Shown here: positions 9,297 to 18,826 of the stretch, piece by piece
Layout: each line of letters opens with the position of its first letter
Position numbering within the stretch: the first letter of the stretch is position 1
DNA from: Luteimonas sp. S4-F44
GTDB taxonomy: Bacteria; Pseudomonadota; Gammaproteobacteria; Xanthomonadales; Xanthomonadaceae
Assembly (NCBI RefSeq): GCF_022637415.1
Contig: NZ_CP093340.1
Span: 3,057,501-3,121,500, forward strand
DNA length: 64,000 nucleotides
Reading direction: 5' to 3'
The notes under the pieces: generated by a model
Told to the model about the DNA's origin: nothing
Seen by the model: only the letters and a program-made list of their open reading frames with translations
Database searches by the model: none
Position numbers and translations under genes: made by a program

Positions 9297-10076
9297 TCAG
9301 TGCATGAAGAACTCGACCGGCACCGCGATCTCGATCGGGGCCGGCAGGTCGGCGGGAATCGCCGGCAGCGGCGCGGCGCGATGAAACGTCTCGATCGCCG
9401 CGGCGTCGAGCCGGGTCGATCCCGACGAGCGTGCGAGCGCGGCCGAGAGCACGCGACCGGCCCGGTCCATGCGCAGGCGCACGATCGCCACCCCCTCCTC
9501 GCCGCGCATCCGCGCCGCGGTCGGGTAATGCCGGTACCGCGCCAATCGCGCCATCACCCGCGCTTCCCAGCGGTCGTCGCGGCGACCGGCCTGGGCCTCG
9601 GCGGCGGGGGCCGGCGGACTCGGCGGGGCAGCGGCCTGCTGGTCGTGCGACGTCGGCGGGTCGGCAGACGCATCTGTGGAGGCCGGGACGGCGGCGGGCA
9701 GCGGGCGCTCGCTGTCCGCCAGCGAGGGCAGCGGCTCGAGCGGCGCCGCGCGCGTCTGCGGCAGCGGCGGCGGCGATCGCGGTTCGGCAGGTGCGCGGGT
9801 CAGGCGCGCCTCAACCACCGGGGCGGGCGCGCGCCTCGGCTCGACCGGGACCGGCGGTGCAGCGGCGGGGAGGACACTCACTTCGATCACCGAATCGGCC
9901 GGCGGCGGCGGACGCAGGTCCTCGCCCAGACCGAACACCAGCAGCACGACCATGCCGTGCACCGCAATGGCGCCCAGCAGGGCGCATGCGCGCTGGATGC
10001 ATGCCCCGTGGTCGGCGCGGCGCCACGACCGGGATCGGGTCATCCCGGCTGCGACCGGCCCTAGGCACGTCGGCAT
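9297..10076 (-). CDS. TonB-family energy transducer
   Basis: 259 residues with the TonB architecture: a short cytoplasmic N-terminus, one membrane anchor (about residues 30-50), a long Pro/Ala-rich periplasmic spacer, and a C-terminal TonB domain with YPTAARMRGEEGVAIVRLRM, which packs against TonB boxes of outer-membrane receptors. It would transmit proton-motive force from ExbB/ExbD to TonB-dependent receptors; no exbBD is in the window. The Met at 10076 is preceded by GAGGTG at SD distance; a second Met (10043) is possible. A 7-1-7 Fur-type palindrome lies 20 bp upstream, suggesting iron repression. It might serve the receptor at 54251, but nothing shows this directly. Confidence 0.85.
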   Translation of the reverse strand: MPTCLGPVAAGMTRSRSWRRADHGACIQRACALLGAIAVHGMVVLLVFGLGEDLRPPPPADSVIEVSVLPAAAPPVPVEPRRAPAPVVEARLTRAPAEPRSPPPLPQTRAAPLEPLPSLADSERPLPAAVPASTDASADPPTSHDQQAAAPPSPPAPAAEAQAGRRDDRWEARVMARLARYRHYPTAARMRGEEGVAIVRLRMDRAGRVLSAALARSSGSTRLDAAAIETFHRAAPLPAIPADLPAPIEIAVPVEFFMH

Positions 10077-10095
10077 GACGCAGGCACCTCATTTA

Positions 10096-10110
10096 TGCGA
10101 ATGATTCGCA
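10096..10110. promoter_or_regulatory. Fur-box-like palindrome upstream of the tonB-family gene
   Basis: TGCGAAT-G-ATTCGCA is a perfect 7-1-7 inverted repeat, the same geometry as the consensus Fur site (TGATAAT-n-ATTATCA), with AAT/ATT inner halves retained. It lies 20 bp before the TonB-family start and about 115 bp before the sigma-54 promoter on the other strand. The most likely role is iron-dependent repression of the TonB-family gene. Confidence 0.65.
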
Positions 10111-10145
10111 TTTTCCCACATCCTTGGGAGATGGGGCGCGTCGTT

Positions 10146-10191
10146 GTCCGCGCAGCGGACGTCCGGACAGGGCGGCGGACACCTGCGGACG
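10146..10191. promoter_or_regulatory. Candidate enhancer sites for the NtrC-type regulator
   Basis: A perfect 6-3-6 inverted repeat GTCCGC-GCA-GCGGAC (10146-10160) abuts the palindrome GTCCGGAC (10161-10168). Further CGGAC half-sites start at 10176 and 10186. The cluster lies 35-80 bp upstream of the sigma-54 promoter. Bacterial enhancer-binding proteins bind dyads upstream of such promoters, so this is the natural target for the regulator encoded at the end of the operon. The assignment is inference. Confidence 0.55.
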
Positions 10192-10225
10192 CCGAAAATT
10201 CACAATAAAATCAGTTTGTTATGGC

Positions 10226-10241
10226 TGGCACGATACCTGCT
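10226..10241 (+). promoter_or_regulatory. Sigma-54 (RpoN) promoter of the ABC exporter operon
   Basis: TGGCACG-ATAC-CTGCT matches the -24/-12 consensus TGGCACG-N4-TTGCW at every position but one, with GG and GC exactly 12 bases apart. Predicted transcription start is near 10252, about 23 bp before the first gene. The operon encodes its own NtrC-type activator, which makes this promoter functionally coherent. Confidence 0.85.
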
Positions 10242-10274
10242 TGATTCCAGGCAGATCCCGATCGTGCCCTGTCC

Positions 10275-11576
10275 ATGTCCGCACCCGCCTCCCCCTCTCC
10301 TGTCCGCCGCGGTATCCGCGACACCTCCGCACAGGACACGGTCCATGTCGCGCGCCCCGGCCGCCGGCGTCGCTGGCTGGCGATCGCCGCGGCCGCGATC
10401 GCGGCGATCGCAGCGCTTGTCTGGCTGGTCGCCGGCTGGGCGTCGGGCGCCACGTCGATCGACGCCGCCCGGCTGCGCATCGCCGAGGTCACCCGCGGCG
10501 ACCTGGTGCGCGACATCGCCGCCGAGGGACGCGTGATCTCGGCCAACAGTCCCACGCTGTACGCGATCGCACCGGGCACGGTGACCCTGAAGGTAGTCGC
10601 GGGCGACCGCGTCGAGAAGGGCCAAGTGCTGGCCGAGATCGACAGTCCGGAGCTGCGCAGCAAGCTGGTCCAGGAGGAGTCCACCTTCGCCAGCCTGCAG
10701 GCCGAGGCCGAACGCGCGACGCTCGATGCACGGATCGCCCGCGCCGAGGCGCGCAAGCTGCTCGACCAGGCGCAGATCGAGCGCACCGCGGCCGAGCGTG
10801 ACCTGCAGCGTTACCAGCGCGCCTTCGAGGCCGGTGTCGTCGCCCAGGTCGACCTGGCCAAGTCGGAGGATGCGCTGAAAAAGACCGACATCGGCCTGGC
10901 CTCGGCCCGCGAGGACGCGCACTTGCAGGGCCAGGGCGCTGGGCTGGACGCGCGCAACAAGCAGTTGCTGGCCGACCGCCAGGGGGCCGTCGTCGCCGAG
11001 GCGCGCCGCCAGGTCCAGGCGCTGACCCTGCGTGCGCCCTTCGATGGTCAGGTCGGCCAGGTGCAGGTGGCGCAGTTCACCAACGTGGCCGTCAACGCGC
11101 CGGTGCTGGGTGTGGTCGATCTGTCGGTGTTCGAGGTGGAGATCAAGGTGCCCGAAAGCTTCGCGCGCGACCTGGCGATCGGCATGCCGGCCGAGATCCG
11201 CAGCGCCAACGAGGTGTTCCCGGCCGAGGTCTCGGCGGTCTCGCCCGAGGTCGTTGCCGGCGAGGTCGCCGCGCGCGTGCGCTTCTCCGAGCGCCAGCCG
11301 GCCGGCCTGCGCCAGAACCAGCGGCTGTCGGCGCGGATCCTGCTCGACACCCGGCGCGATGTGCTGATGGTCGAGCGCGGCCCGTTCGTCGAGCAGTCCG
11401 GCGGCCGCTACGCCTACGTCGTCGATGGCAGCAGCGCGGTGCGCCGTCCGATCCAGGCCGGCGCCAGCAGTCTGGGCGCAGTCGAAATCGTATCGGGCCT
11501 GCAGGCCGGCGAGCGCATCGTCGTCTCGGGCAGCGACCTGTTCGGCGACGCCGAACGGGTGCGCATCAGCCGCTGA
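10275..11576 (+). CDS. Periplasmic adaptor (membrane fusion protein) of a tripartite ABC exporter
   Basis: 433 residues, HlyD/MacA-type adaptor. An Arg-rich cytoplasmic tail is followed by one membrane anchor (about residues 33-55). A lipoyl-like half motif (VTLKVVAGDRVEKGQVLAEI) comes next, then a long alpha-helical hairpin (about 125-235) that would reach an outer-membrane TolC-type channel, then the second lipoyl half (LRAPFDGQVGQV) and beta-barrel and membrane-proximal domains. It is first in the sigma-54 operon and 56 bp upstream of the ATPase. It would link the inner-membrane permeases to an outer-membrane factor. No TolC homologue is in the window, so the channel must come from elsewhere. 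Confidence 0.9.
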   Translation: MSAPASPSPVRRGIRDTSAQDTVHVARPGRRRRWLAIAAAAIAAIAALVWLVAGWASGATSIDAARLRIAEVTRGDLVRDIAAEGRVISANSPTLYAIAPGTVTLKVVAGDRVEKGQVLAEIDSPELRSKLVQEESTFASLQAEAERATLDARIARAEARKLLDQAQIERTAAERDLQRYQRAFEAGVVAQVDLAKSEDALKKTDIGLASAREDAHLQGQGAGLDARNKQLLADRQGAVVAEARRQVQALTLRAPFDGQVGQVQVAQFTNVAVNAPVLGVVDLSVFEVEIKVPESFARDLAIGMPAEIRSANEVFPAEVSAVSPEVVAGEVAARVRFSERQPAGLRQNQRLSARILLDTRRDVLMVERGPFVEQSGGRYAYVVDGSSAVRRPIQAGASSLGAVEIVSGLQAGERIVVSGSDLFGDAERVRISR

Positions 11577-11632
11577 GTTTTCCCCCGGGCCCGCGGGCCT
11601 GCTTCTTCCATTTCCAAGATAAGGAACACCCC

Positions 11633-12325
<693 letters not shown>

Positions 12326-12345
12326 GCTGAGGAACGCGCGCCCCG

Positions 12346-13668
12346 ATGTTCGCCTACTACGCCCGCCTCGCCCTGCGCAGCTTCCGCCGCAACCAGGTCC
12401 TGACGGCCTTGATGGTGCTGTCGATTGCGGTCGGCATCGGCGCGGCGATGACCACGATGACCGTGATGCACCTGCTGTCGGGCGATCCGCTGCCCGGCCG
12501 TAGCAGCACGCTCTTCTATCCGCAGGTCGACCCGAGGCCCGGCGAACGCATGCGGCCCAATCCCCCGGACATGCTCGACCACACCACCGCGATGGACCTG
12601 TGGCGCGCCGGCCGCGCGGACCGGCAGGCGTTGGTGGTCGAGAGCGAGATCCGGCTCCAGGCACCCGACACCGGGCGGCCGAAGCTGATGACCCAGATGC
12701 TGTCCACGCATGCCGACTTCTTCCCGATGTTCGACGTCCCGTTCGCTTATGGCGCCGGTTGGAGCGCCGCCGACGATACCGGCCACGCCCGCGTGGCGGT
12801 GATCTCCGCCGACCTCAACCGCACGTTATTCGGCGGGCGCGACAGCGTCGGCCGGACGCTGCGCATCCGCGACACCGACGTGCGTATCGTCGGCGTGCTC
12901 GCGCCTTGGCGGCCCTCGCCGCTGTTCTATCGCTTGGCCGGCGGCAACTTCGCGCAGGGCGACACCGCCAGCTTCTACGCCGCGCCGCAGGACGTGTTCG
13001 TGCCCTTCCCCACGGGCCTTGAGATCAACGATGGCCACTTCCAGCAGTTCACGTGCTGGCAGCTGCCCGAGGTCCCGGGCCATCTGCAGGGCAGCGACTG
13101 CGTGTGGCTGCAGTTGTGGGTGCAGCTCGACACGCCGGCAAAGGTCGCGGGTTATCGCGATTTCGTCGCTGCGTACGCACGGCAGCAACAAGCACAGGGC
13201 CGGATCCAGCACGCTGACAACGCGCGTGTGCTCGGGCTGATGGACTGGCTGGACTACAACCACGTCGTCCCACGCGACGTCCGGCTGCAGACCTGGCTGG
13301 CGCTGGCGTTCCTGGCGATCTGCCTGTTCAACACGGTCGGACTGCTGCTGGCCAAGTTCCTGCGCCGCGGCGGCGAGATCGGCGTACGCCGGGCGCTAGG
13401 CGCCTCGCGCCGGGAGATCTTCGTGCAGTGCCTGGTCGAAGCCGGCATGGTCGGGCTGGCCGGTGGCGTCCTGGGCTGGGGCCTGACACTGCTCGGGCTG
13501 TGGACGATCCGCCGGCAGCCGGTCGAGTACGCCGACCTGGCACGGCTGGACCTGTCGATGTTCGCGGCGACTTTCGCGCTGGCGCTCGTCGCGAGCCTGC
13601 TCGCTGGCCTGTTTCCCGCCCTGCGCGCCAGCCGGATCGCACCGGCCCTGCAACTCAAGTCGCTGTGA
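12346..13668 (+). CDS. ABC permease, pair 1, type-a subunit (MacB/FtsX family)
   Basis: 440 residues. Topology is typical of MacB-type permeases: an N-terminal coupling segment and TM1 (about residues 18-40), a large periplasmic MacB-PCD domain (about 45-310), and three C-terminal TM helices. The motif FLRRGGEIGVRRALGASRREI between TM2 and TM3 is the coupling helix that meets the ATPase. It ends in PALQLKSL, the C-terminal signature of all four type-a subunits here. Two periplasmic cysteines (in FTCW and SDCVWLQLW) recur in every type-a subunit and could form a disulfide. It lacks a fused ATPase domain and must pair with the type-b subunit 11 bp downstream. Confidence 0.9.
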   Translation: MFAYYARLALRSFRRNQVLTALMVLSIAVGIGAAMTTMTVMHLLSGDPLPGRSSTLFYPQVDPRPGERMRPNPPDMLDHTTAMDLWRAGRADRQALVVESEIRLQAPDTGRPKLMTQMLSTHADFFPMFDVPFAYGAGWSAADDTGHARVAVISADLNRTLFGGRDSVGRTLRIRDTDVRIVGVLAPWRPSPLFYRLAGGNFAQGDTASFYAAPQDVFVPFPTGLEINDGHFQQFTCWQLPEVPGHLQGSDCVWLQLWVQLDTPAKVAGYRDFVAAYARQQQAQGRIQHADNARVLGLMDWLDYNHVVPRDVRLQTWLALAFLAICLFNTVGLLLAKFLRRGGEIGVRRALGASRREIFVQCLVEAGMVGLAGGVLGWGLTLLGLWTIRRQPVEYADLARLDLSMFAATFALALVASLLAGLFPALRASRIAPALQLKSL

Positions 13669-13679
13669 GGACTCCGGGG

Positions 13680-14897
13680 ATGGACATCCGACCGATCGTC
13701 GCCGCCCTGGGCCGGCACCGCATCGCCACGAGCCTGATCGTGCTCGAGATCGCGCTCGCCTGCGCGGTACTGTGCAATGCCTGCTTCCTGATCGCCGAGC
13801 GCCTGGCACTGATGCGCATCGACAGCGGCATCGACGCGCCATCGCTGGCGGTGGTGGCACTGCGCGGCTGCGATGGCTGCGTCGACGCCGATGTCAACGC
13901 CCGGGCGCTGGCGGCGATCCGCGGCCTGCCCGGCGTACAGGCGGCCGGCGTGCTCAACGCCACGCCGTTCGGCATCCGCGCCGGCGACGCCGGGGTGACG
14001 CTGGATGCCGAGGGCCGGCACTTCGGCGGCGTGCCGCATTTCTACGCCTTCAGCCGCGATGCGATCGAGACGCTCGGCCTGCAGCCATCGCAAGGGCAAG
14101 GCTTCGAAGCAGCGGACTTCCAGCCGATCGACAACTTCCTGCCGCTCGACGCCCAGGTCTGGATCACCGAAGCCTTCGCCGCGCATCTGTGGCCGGGCGA
14201 GCCTGCGGTCGGTCGCGAGTTCTGGATGGGCGAATACCACTTCCGCGTCGCCGGGCTGGTGCCGCACTTCGCCCGCCCCAATCCCGGACGCAGCGAAAAC
14301 GGCGTCGCCGGTGCGCAATGGTCGGTGGTCGTGCCGGTGCGCGATGAGGCGCAGTCGGGCGTCTACGCGTTGCGCGCCGATCCGCTCGACTTGCCGCGCC
14401 TTGCGATCGCCGCACGCGATGCGGTGGCCGCGGCCGTGCCCGAGGCCGTCATCGATATGGACCAGAGCCGGCCGCTGTCGGACCTGCGCGCACGCTACTT
14501 CGAGCGCGACCGTGCGATGGCCTGGCTGCTGCTTGGCGTGATTGCCGCGATGCTGCTGGTGACGGCCTTGGGCATCGTCGGCCTCGCCAGTTTCTGGGTC
14601 CAGCAGCGCACCCGGCAGATCGGCATTCGTCGCGCGCTCGGTGCGACCCGCGGCGACATCCTGCGCTACTTCCAGCTCGAGAACTTCCTGCTCGCCGGTC
14701 TGGGCATCGCGCTGGGCATGGCGCTGGCCTATGGCGGCAACCTGTTGCTGATGCGCCATTTCGAGCTGCCGCGCCTGCCGCTGTCGTACCTGCCGCTGGG
14801 TGCGGCGCTGCTGTGGCTGCTCGGCCAGGCGGCCGTTCTGGGCCCGGCACTGCGCGCCGCCGCCATCTCCCCCGCCATCGCCACTCGCAGCGCCTGA
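13680..14897 (+). CDS. ABC permease, pair 1, type-b subunit (MacB/FtsX family)
   Basis: 405 residues. The Met at 13680 (MDIRPIVAALGRHR) is chosen because all type-b paralogues begin at the same place just before TM1; the frame is open further upstream. It has the MacB layout: one N-terminal TM (about 15-37), a periplasmic domain to about residue 275, and three TM helices with the coupling motif [20 protein letters not shown]. It ends in SPAIATRSA, the type-b signature. It differs from type-a subunits in lacking their conserved cysteine pair, but has its own CDGC motif (about residues 62-65). Likely heterodimer partner of the preceding gene. Confidence 0.9.
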   Translation: MDIRPIVAALGRHRIATSLIVLEIALACAVLCNACFLIAERLALMRIDSGIDAPSLAVVALRGCDGCVDADVNARALAAIRGLPGVQAAGVLNATPFGIRAGDAGVTLDAEGRHFGGVPHFYAFSRDAIETLGLQPSQGQGFEAADFQPIDNFLPLDAQVWITEAFAAHLWPGEPAVGREFWMGEYHFRVAGLVPHFARPNPGRSENGVAGAQWSVVVPVRDEAQSGVYALRADPLDLPRLAIAARDAVAAAVPEAVIDMDQSRPLSDLRARYFERDRAMAWLLLGVIAAMLLVTALGIVGLASFWVQQRTRQIGIRRALGATRGDILRYFQLENFLLAGLGIALGMALAYGGNLLLMRHFELPRLPLSYLPLGAALLWLLGQAAVLGPALRAAAISPAIATRSA

Positions 14898-14911
14898 CGT
14901 ACGGACCCGCC

Positions 14912-16216
14912 ATGCTCGGTTACTACCTGACCCTCGCCCTGCGCAGCTTCCGCCGCAACCGCGTGCTGACCGCGCTGATGGTGCTCACGCTCGCACTGGG
15001 CATCGGTGCGTGCATGACCACGTTGACGGTGTTCCACGTGCTGTCGGGCGACCCGATTCCGGGCAAGAGCGACCGGCTGTTCCACGTCCAGCTCGATCCC
15101 GAGCCGCTGGCCACCTATGTGCCGGGCGCCGAACCCGACAGCCAGCTGACCCGCTTCGATGCGGAGGCCTTGTTGCGCGACAGGCACGCGACGCGGCAGG
15201 TGATGATGACCGGGGGCGGCGGGATCATCGAGGCCGAAGACGGCGCCGTTCGTCCGTTTCTCGAGTCCATGCGCTACACCTCGGCCGACTTCTTCGCGAT
15301 GTTCGATGTGCCGTTCCTCCACGGCCAGGGCTGGACCGCGCAGGACGATGCCGGACGCGGCCGCGTCGCGGTGATCGGACGCACCCTCAATGACAAACTG
15401 TTCGGTGGCGCCGACAGCGTCGGTCGGCAGGTCCGCGTCGACGGCACCGCGCTGCGGATCGTCGGTGTGATCGACGACTGGCTGCCGCGACCGAAGTTCT
15501 ACGACCTCAACACCGGCCGCTTCGACGGTCAGGAGCACCTGTTCCTGCCGTTCTCGACCGCCATCGACCTGAAGATGGGCACATCGGGCAGCAGCAACTG
15601 CTTCGGCGGCGCGCCGACCAACGACAGTCGGGCGCTCAACGCGCCCTGCACCTGGATCCAGTACTGGGTGGAGCTCGAGGACCCGGCGCAGGCCGACGCC
15701 TTCAAGGCCTACCTCGCCAACTATTCCGCGCAGCAGAAGGCGGCGGGGCGCTTCGAACGGCCGGCCAACGTGCGGCTGCGCAGCGTGATGGACTGGCTCG
15801 ACCATCGCAAGGTCGTGCCCGGCGACGTGCGTCTACAGCTATGGCTGGCGCTGGGTTTCCTGCTGGTCTGCCTGGTCAACACCGTGGGTCTTCTGCTGGC
15901 CAAGTTCCTGCGCCGCGGCGGTGAGATCGGCGTGCGTCGCGCGCTCGGCGCCGCGCGCCGCGATGTGTTCGTGCAGGCGATCGTCGAGAGCGGCACGGTC
16001 GGGATCGCCGGCGGCCTGCTCGGGCTGGGGCTCGCGCAAGCGGGCCTGTGGGCGGTCCGTCAGCGCCCCACCGACTACGCCGCGCTCGCCCATCTCGACG
16101 GCGCCATGCTGCTGCTCACGTTCGTGCTCGCGCTCGTGACCAGCATCGCCGCCGGCCTGCTGCCGGCCTGGCGATCGATGCAGATCGCACCGGCGCTCCA
16201 GCTCAAGTCGCAGTGA
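14912..16216 (+). CDS. ABC permease, pair 2, type-a subunit (MacB/FtsX family)
   Basis: 434 residues, start at the Met that aligns with pair 1 (MLGYYLTLALRSFRRNR). TM1 is at about 18-40, the periplasmic domain carries the type-a cysteines (SNCFGG and APCTWIQYW), and three C-terminal TMs follow, with coupling motif FLRRGGEIGVRRALGAARR and the end PALQLKSQ. The TM1 region and the following SGDPIPGKSDRLFHVQLDPE stretch nearly match pair 3, so pairs 2 and 3 look like the most recent duplicates. It starts 14 bp after the pair 1 type-b stop. Confidence 0.9.
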   Translation: MLGYYLTLALRSFRRNRVLTALMVLTLALGIGACMTTLTVFHVLSGDPIPGKSDRLFHVQLDPEPLATYVPGAEPDSQLTRFDAEALLRDRHATRQVMMTGGGGIIEAEDGAVRPFLESMRYTSADFFAMFDVPFLHGQGWTAQDDAGRGRVAVIGRTLNDKLFGGADSVGRQVRVDGTALRIVGVIDDWLPRPKFYDLNTGRFDGQEHLFLPFSTAIDLKMGTSGSSNCFGGAPTNDSRALNAPCTWIQYWVELEDPAQADAFKAYLANYSAQQKAAGRFERPANVRLRSVMDWLDHRKVVPGDVRLQLWLALGFLLVCLVNTVGLLLAKFLRRGGEIGVRRALGAARRDVFVQAIVESGTVGIAGGLLGLGLAQAGLWAVRQRPTDYAALAHLDGAMLLLTFVLALVTSIAAGLLPAWRSMQIAPALQLKSQ

Positions 16217-16263
16217 CACGCGCTCGCCCCGCTCCTCCAATCGCGCATCCACAGGTCGCCGCC

Positions 16264-17490
16264 ATGCACGTCCACCCCATCGTCTCGTCACTGCGCCGCC
16301 ACCGGACCGCAGCCTTGCTGATCGTGCTGGAGATCGCGCTGACCTGCGCGATCGTCTGCAACGCCTTGTTCCTGATCGGCGAGCGCATCGATGCGGTGCG
16401 CCGCCCCAGCGGCATCGCCGAACGCGAACTGCTGCAGATCCGGCTCAGCGGCATCGGGCCGCAGACCGATGCCGGCGCCCGGACGCGCGAGGATCTGGCG
16501 GCGTTGCGCGCCGTGCCCGGCGTTGTCGGGGCCACGGTCACCAACCAGTTGCCGTTCTACCGGTTCTCGTCCAGCAACTCGGGGGTATCGCTGACCGCCG
16601 ACCAGGCGCAGCCGACCCTGCACGCGGCGCGCTACCACGCCGATGAAACCACCATCGCGACGCTGGGCATCCGCCTGGTCGCAGGCCGCGACTTCCTGCC
16701 TGACGAGTACATGGATGTCGCCGAGGTCGAAGCGCTCGACGGCAGCGAAGGCATGCGCGGTGCGACCATCGTCACCGCCTCAATGGCGGAGCGGCTGTTT
16801 CCCGGTGAGCAGGCGGTCGGACGCACGGTGTACTTCGGACCGATTCCGCTGACGATCGTCGGCATCGCCGAATCCCTGGCCCGGCCCTCGCCAAGCGACG
16901 GGGAGGGCACGTTCTCGTTTCTCTTGCCGATCCGCCTGCACTACAACAACGGCGGCACGTATCTGATCCGGGTGAGCGATCCGGCACGCCGCGACGCGGT
17001 ACTCGCGGCCGCGGTCGCTGCCCTCGAAGCGGTCGATCCCGACCGGCTGATCCTTGCCCACAGTGCCTACGAGGCCATCCGCGCGGACTATTTCCGCAAT
17101 GACCGCGAGATGATCGGCCTGTTGTCGACCGTCTCGATCGTGCTGCTGGTGGTGACCGCATTCGGCATCGTCGGTCTGGCGAGCTTCTGGGTGCAGCAGC
17201 GCACGCGCCAGATCGGCGTGCGCCGCGCGCTGGGGGCCACCCGCGCGCAGATCCTGCGCCACTTCCAGATCGAGAACTTCCTGCTCACCAGCACCGGCAT
17301 CGTGTTGGGCATGGCCCTGGCCTATGCGCTCAACCAGCTGATGATGGGCCGCTACGAACTGCCGCGGTTGCCACTGGCCTATCTGCCGGTCTGCACGGTG
17401 CTGCTGTGGGCGCTCGGGCAGGCCGCCGTGCTGTGGCCGGCACTCCGCGCCGCTGCCATTTCCCCCGCCATCGCCACCCGCGCCGCCTGA
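16264..17490 (+). CDS. ABC permease, pair 2, type-b subunit (MacB/FtsX family)
   Basis: 408 residues, start at MHVHPIVSSLRRHR, matching the other type-b proteins. TM1 is about residues 15-37. The periplasmic domain lacks the type-a cysteine pair. Three C-terminal TMs follow with [20 protein letters not shown] and the end SPAIATRAA. The gap after the preceding type-a gene is 47 bp. Periplasmic sequence diverges more from the paralogues than do the TM and coupling regions, as expected if the periplasmic part decides substrate or adaptor contacts. Confidence 0.9.
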   Translation: MHVHPIVSSLRRHRTAALLIVLEIALTCAIVCNALFLIGERIDAVRRPSGIAERELLQIRLSGIGPQTDAGARTREDLAALRAVPGVVGATVTNQLPFYRFSSSNSGVSLTADQAQPTLHAARYHADETTIATLGIRLVAGRDFLPDEYMDVAEVEALDGSEGMRGATIVTASMAERLFPGEQAVGRTVYFGPIPLTIVGIAESLARPSPSDGEGTFSFLLPIRLHYNNGGTYLIRVSDPARRDAVLAAAVAALEAVDPDRLILAHSAYEAIRADYFRNDREMIGLLSTVSIVLLVVTAFGIVGLASFWVQQRTRQIGVRRALGATRAQILRHFQIENFLLTSTGIVLGMALAYALNQLMMGRYELPRLPLAYLPVCTVLLWALGQAAVLWPALRAAAISPAIATRAA

Positions 17491-17501
17491 AGGATCCCAA
17501 C

Positions 17502-18800
17502 ATGTTTGGTTACTACTGCAATCTCGCGGTGCGCAGCTTCCGGCGCAATCGCATGTTGACCGCGCTGATGGTGCTGGCGATCGCGTTGGGTATCGGCGCG
17601 AGCATGACCACGCTGACCGTGTTCCACGTGCTGTCGGGCGACCCCATCCCGGCCAAGAGCGACCGGCTGTTCCATGTCCAGCTCGATCCCGAACCGATGA
17701 CCGGCTACACGGCCGGCGGCGAGCCGTCGCGCAATATGACCCGTTTCGACTCCGAGACGCTGCTGCACGAGGCCCGGGGCAAGCGCCAGGCCTTCATGAG
17801 CGGCGGCTTCGTGGCGCTGGAGCCCGAAGGCGCATCGCCGTACTTCACCGACGCGCGCTACACCACCGGCGAGTTCTTTCCGATGTTCGACGCGCCGCTG
17901 GCGTTCGGACGCGGCTGGAGCGCACAGGACGATGCCGATGCTGCGCGCGTGGCGGTGATCTCGGCCGAGACCAACCAGAAGGTGTTCGGCGGCGGCGACA
18001 GCACCGGCAAGACACTGCGCATCGACGGCAACGCGTTCCAGGTCATCGGCGTGCTGGCCCCGTGGCGACCGACGCCGCGGTTCTGGGACCTCAATCTGGA
18101 CGGGTTCGAGCCGCTGGAATCGGTGTTCGTGCCGTTCTCGGCCGCGATGGATGCCAAGCTCTCGCGCATGGGCAGCATGAGCTGCTGGGGCGATTCGAGC
18201 GGCATCGATTCCAACGCCCGCAACGCACCGTGCGCCTGGCTGCAGTACTGGGTGGAGCTCGATTCGCCGGGCGATGCCGCGGCGTATCGCGACTATCTCC
18301 TCGCGTACTCCGAACAGCAACGCCAGGCCGGGCGCTTCGTGCGGCCGGCGAACGTGCGCCTGCGCGATGTGCGCGCGCATCTCGACTACGCCCGGATCGT
18401 GCCCGGCGACGTGCGCCTGCAGGTCTGGCTGGCGTTCGGCTTCCTGCTGGTGTGCCTGGTCAACACGGTGGGCCTGCTGCTGGCCAAGAGCCTGCGCCGC
18501 GCGTCGGAGATCGGCGTCCGGCGTTCGCTGGGCGCCTCGCGCAAGGCGATCTTCGCGCAGTTCCTGGTCGAGGCCGGCACGATCGGGGTCGCCGGCGGCA
18601 TCGCCGGGCTCGCGGTCGCGCTCTGCGGCCTGTGGGCCGTGCGCCAAGCGCCGAGCGCCTACGCCGAGCTCGCCCGGCTCGACCCGACCATGCTGCTGAC
18701 CACGTTCGTGCTGTCGATCGTCGCGACCCTGCTGGCCGGCCTGCTGCCCGCCTGGCGGGCGACCCAGGTCATGCCCGCGATCCAGCTCAAATCCAACTGA
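17502..18800 (+). CDS. ABC permease, pair 3, type-a subunit (MacB/FtsX family)
   Basis: 432 residues, start MFGYYCNLAVRSFRRNR. Strongly similar to the pair 2 type-a protein through TM1 and the following segment. The type-a cysteines are conserved (MSCWGD and APCAWLQYW). The coupling motif is altered to SLRRASEIGVRRSLGASRKA, where the other type-a subunits have RRGGE. It ends in PAIQLKSN. It starts 11 bp after the pair 2 type-b gene, with GAAGGATC near the start as a possible SD. Confidence 0.9.
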   Translation: MFGYYCNLAVRSFRRNRMLTALMVLAIALGIGASMTTLTVFHVLSGDPIPAKSDRLFHVQLDPEPMTGYTAGGEPSRNMTRFDSETLLHEARGKRQAFMSGGFVALEPEGASPYFTDARYTTGEFFPMFDAPLAFGRGWSAQDDADAARVAVISAETNQKVFGGGDSTGKTLRIDGNAFQVIGVLAPWRPTPRFWDLNLDGFEPLESVFVPFSAAMDAKLSRMGSMSCWGDSSGIDSNARNAPCAWLQYWVELDSPGDAAAYRDYLLAYSEQQRQAGRFVRPANVRLRDVRAHLDYARIVPGDVRLQVWLAFGFLLVCLVNTVGLLLAKSLRRASEIGVRRSLGASRKAIFAQFLVEAGTIGVAGGIAGLAVALCGLWAVRQAPSAYAELARLDPTMLLTTFVLSIVATLLAGLLPAWRATQVMPAIQLKSN

Positions 18801-18826
18801 CCCCGGCCCAACCGACGGACACCCGC

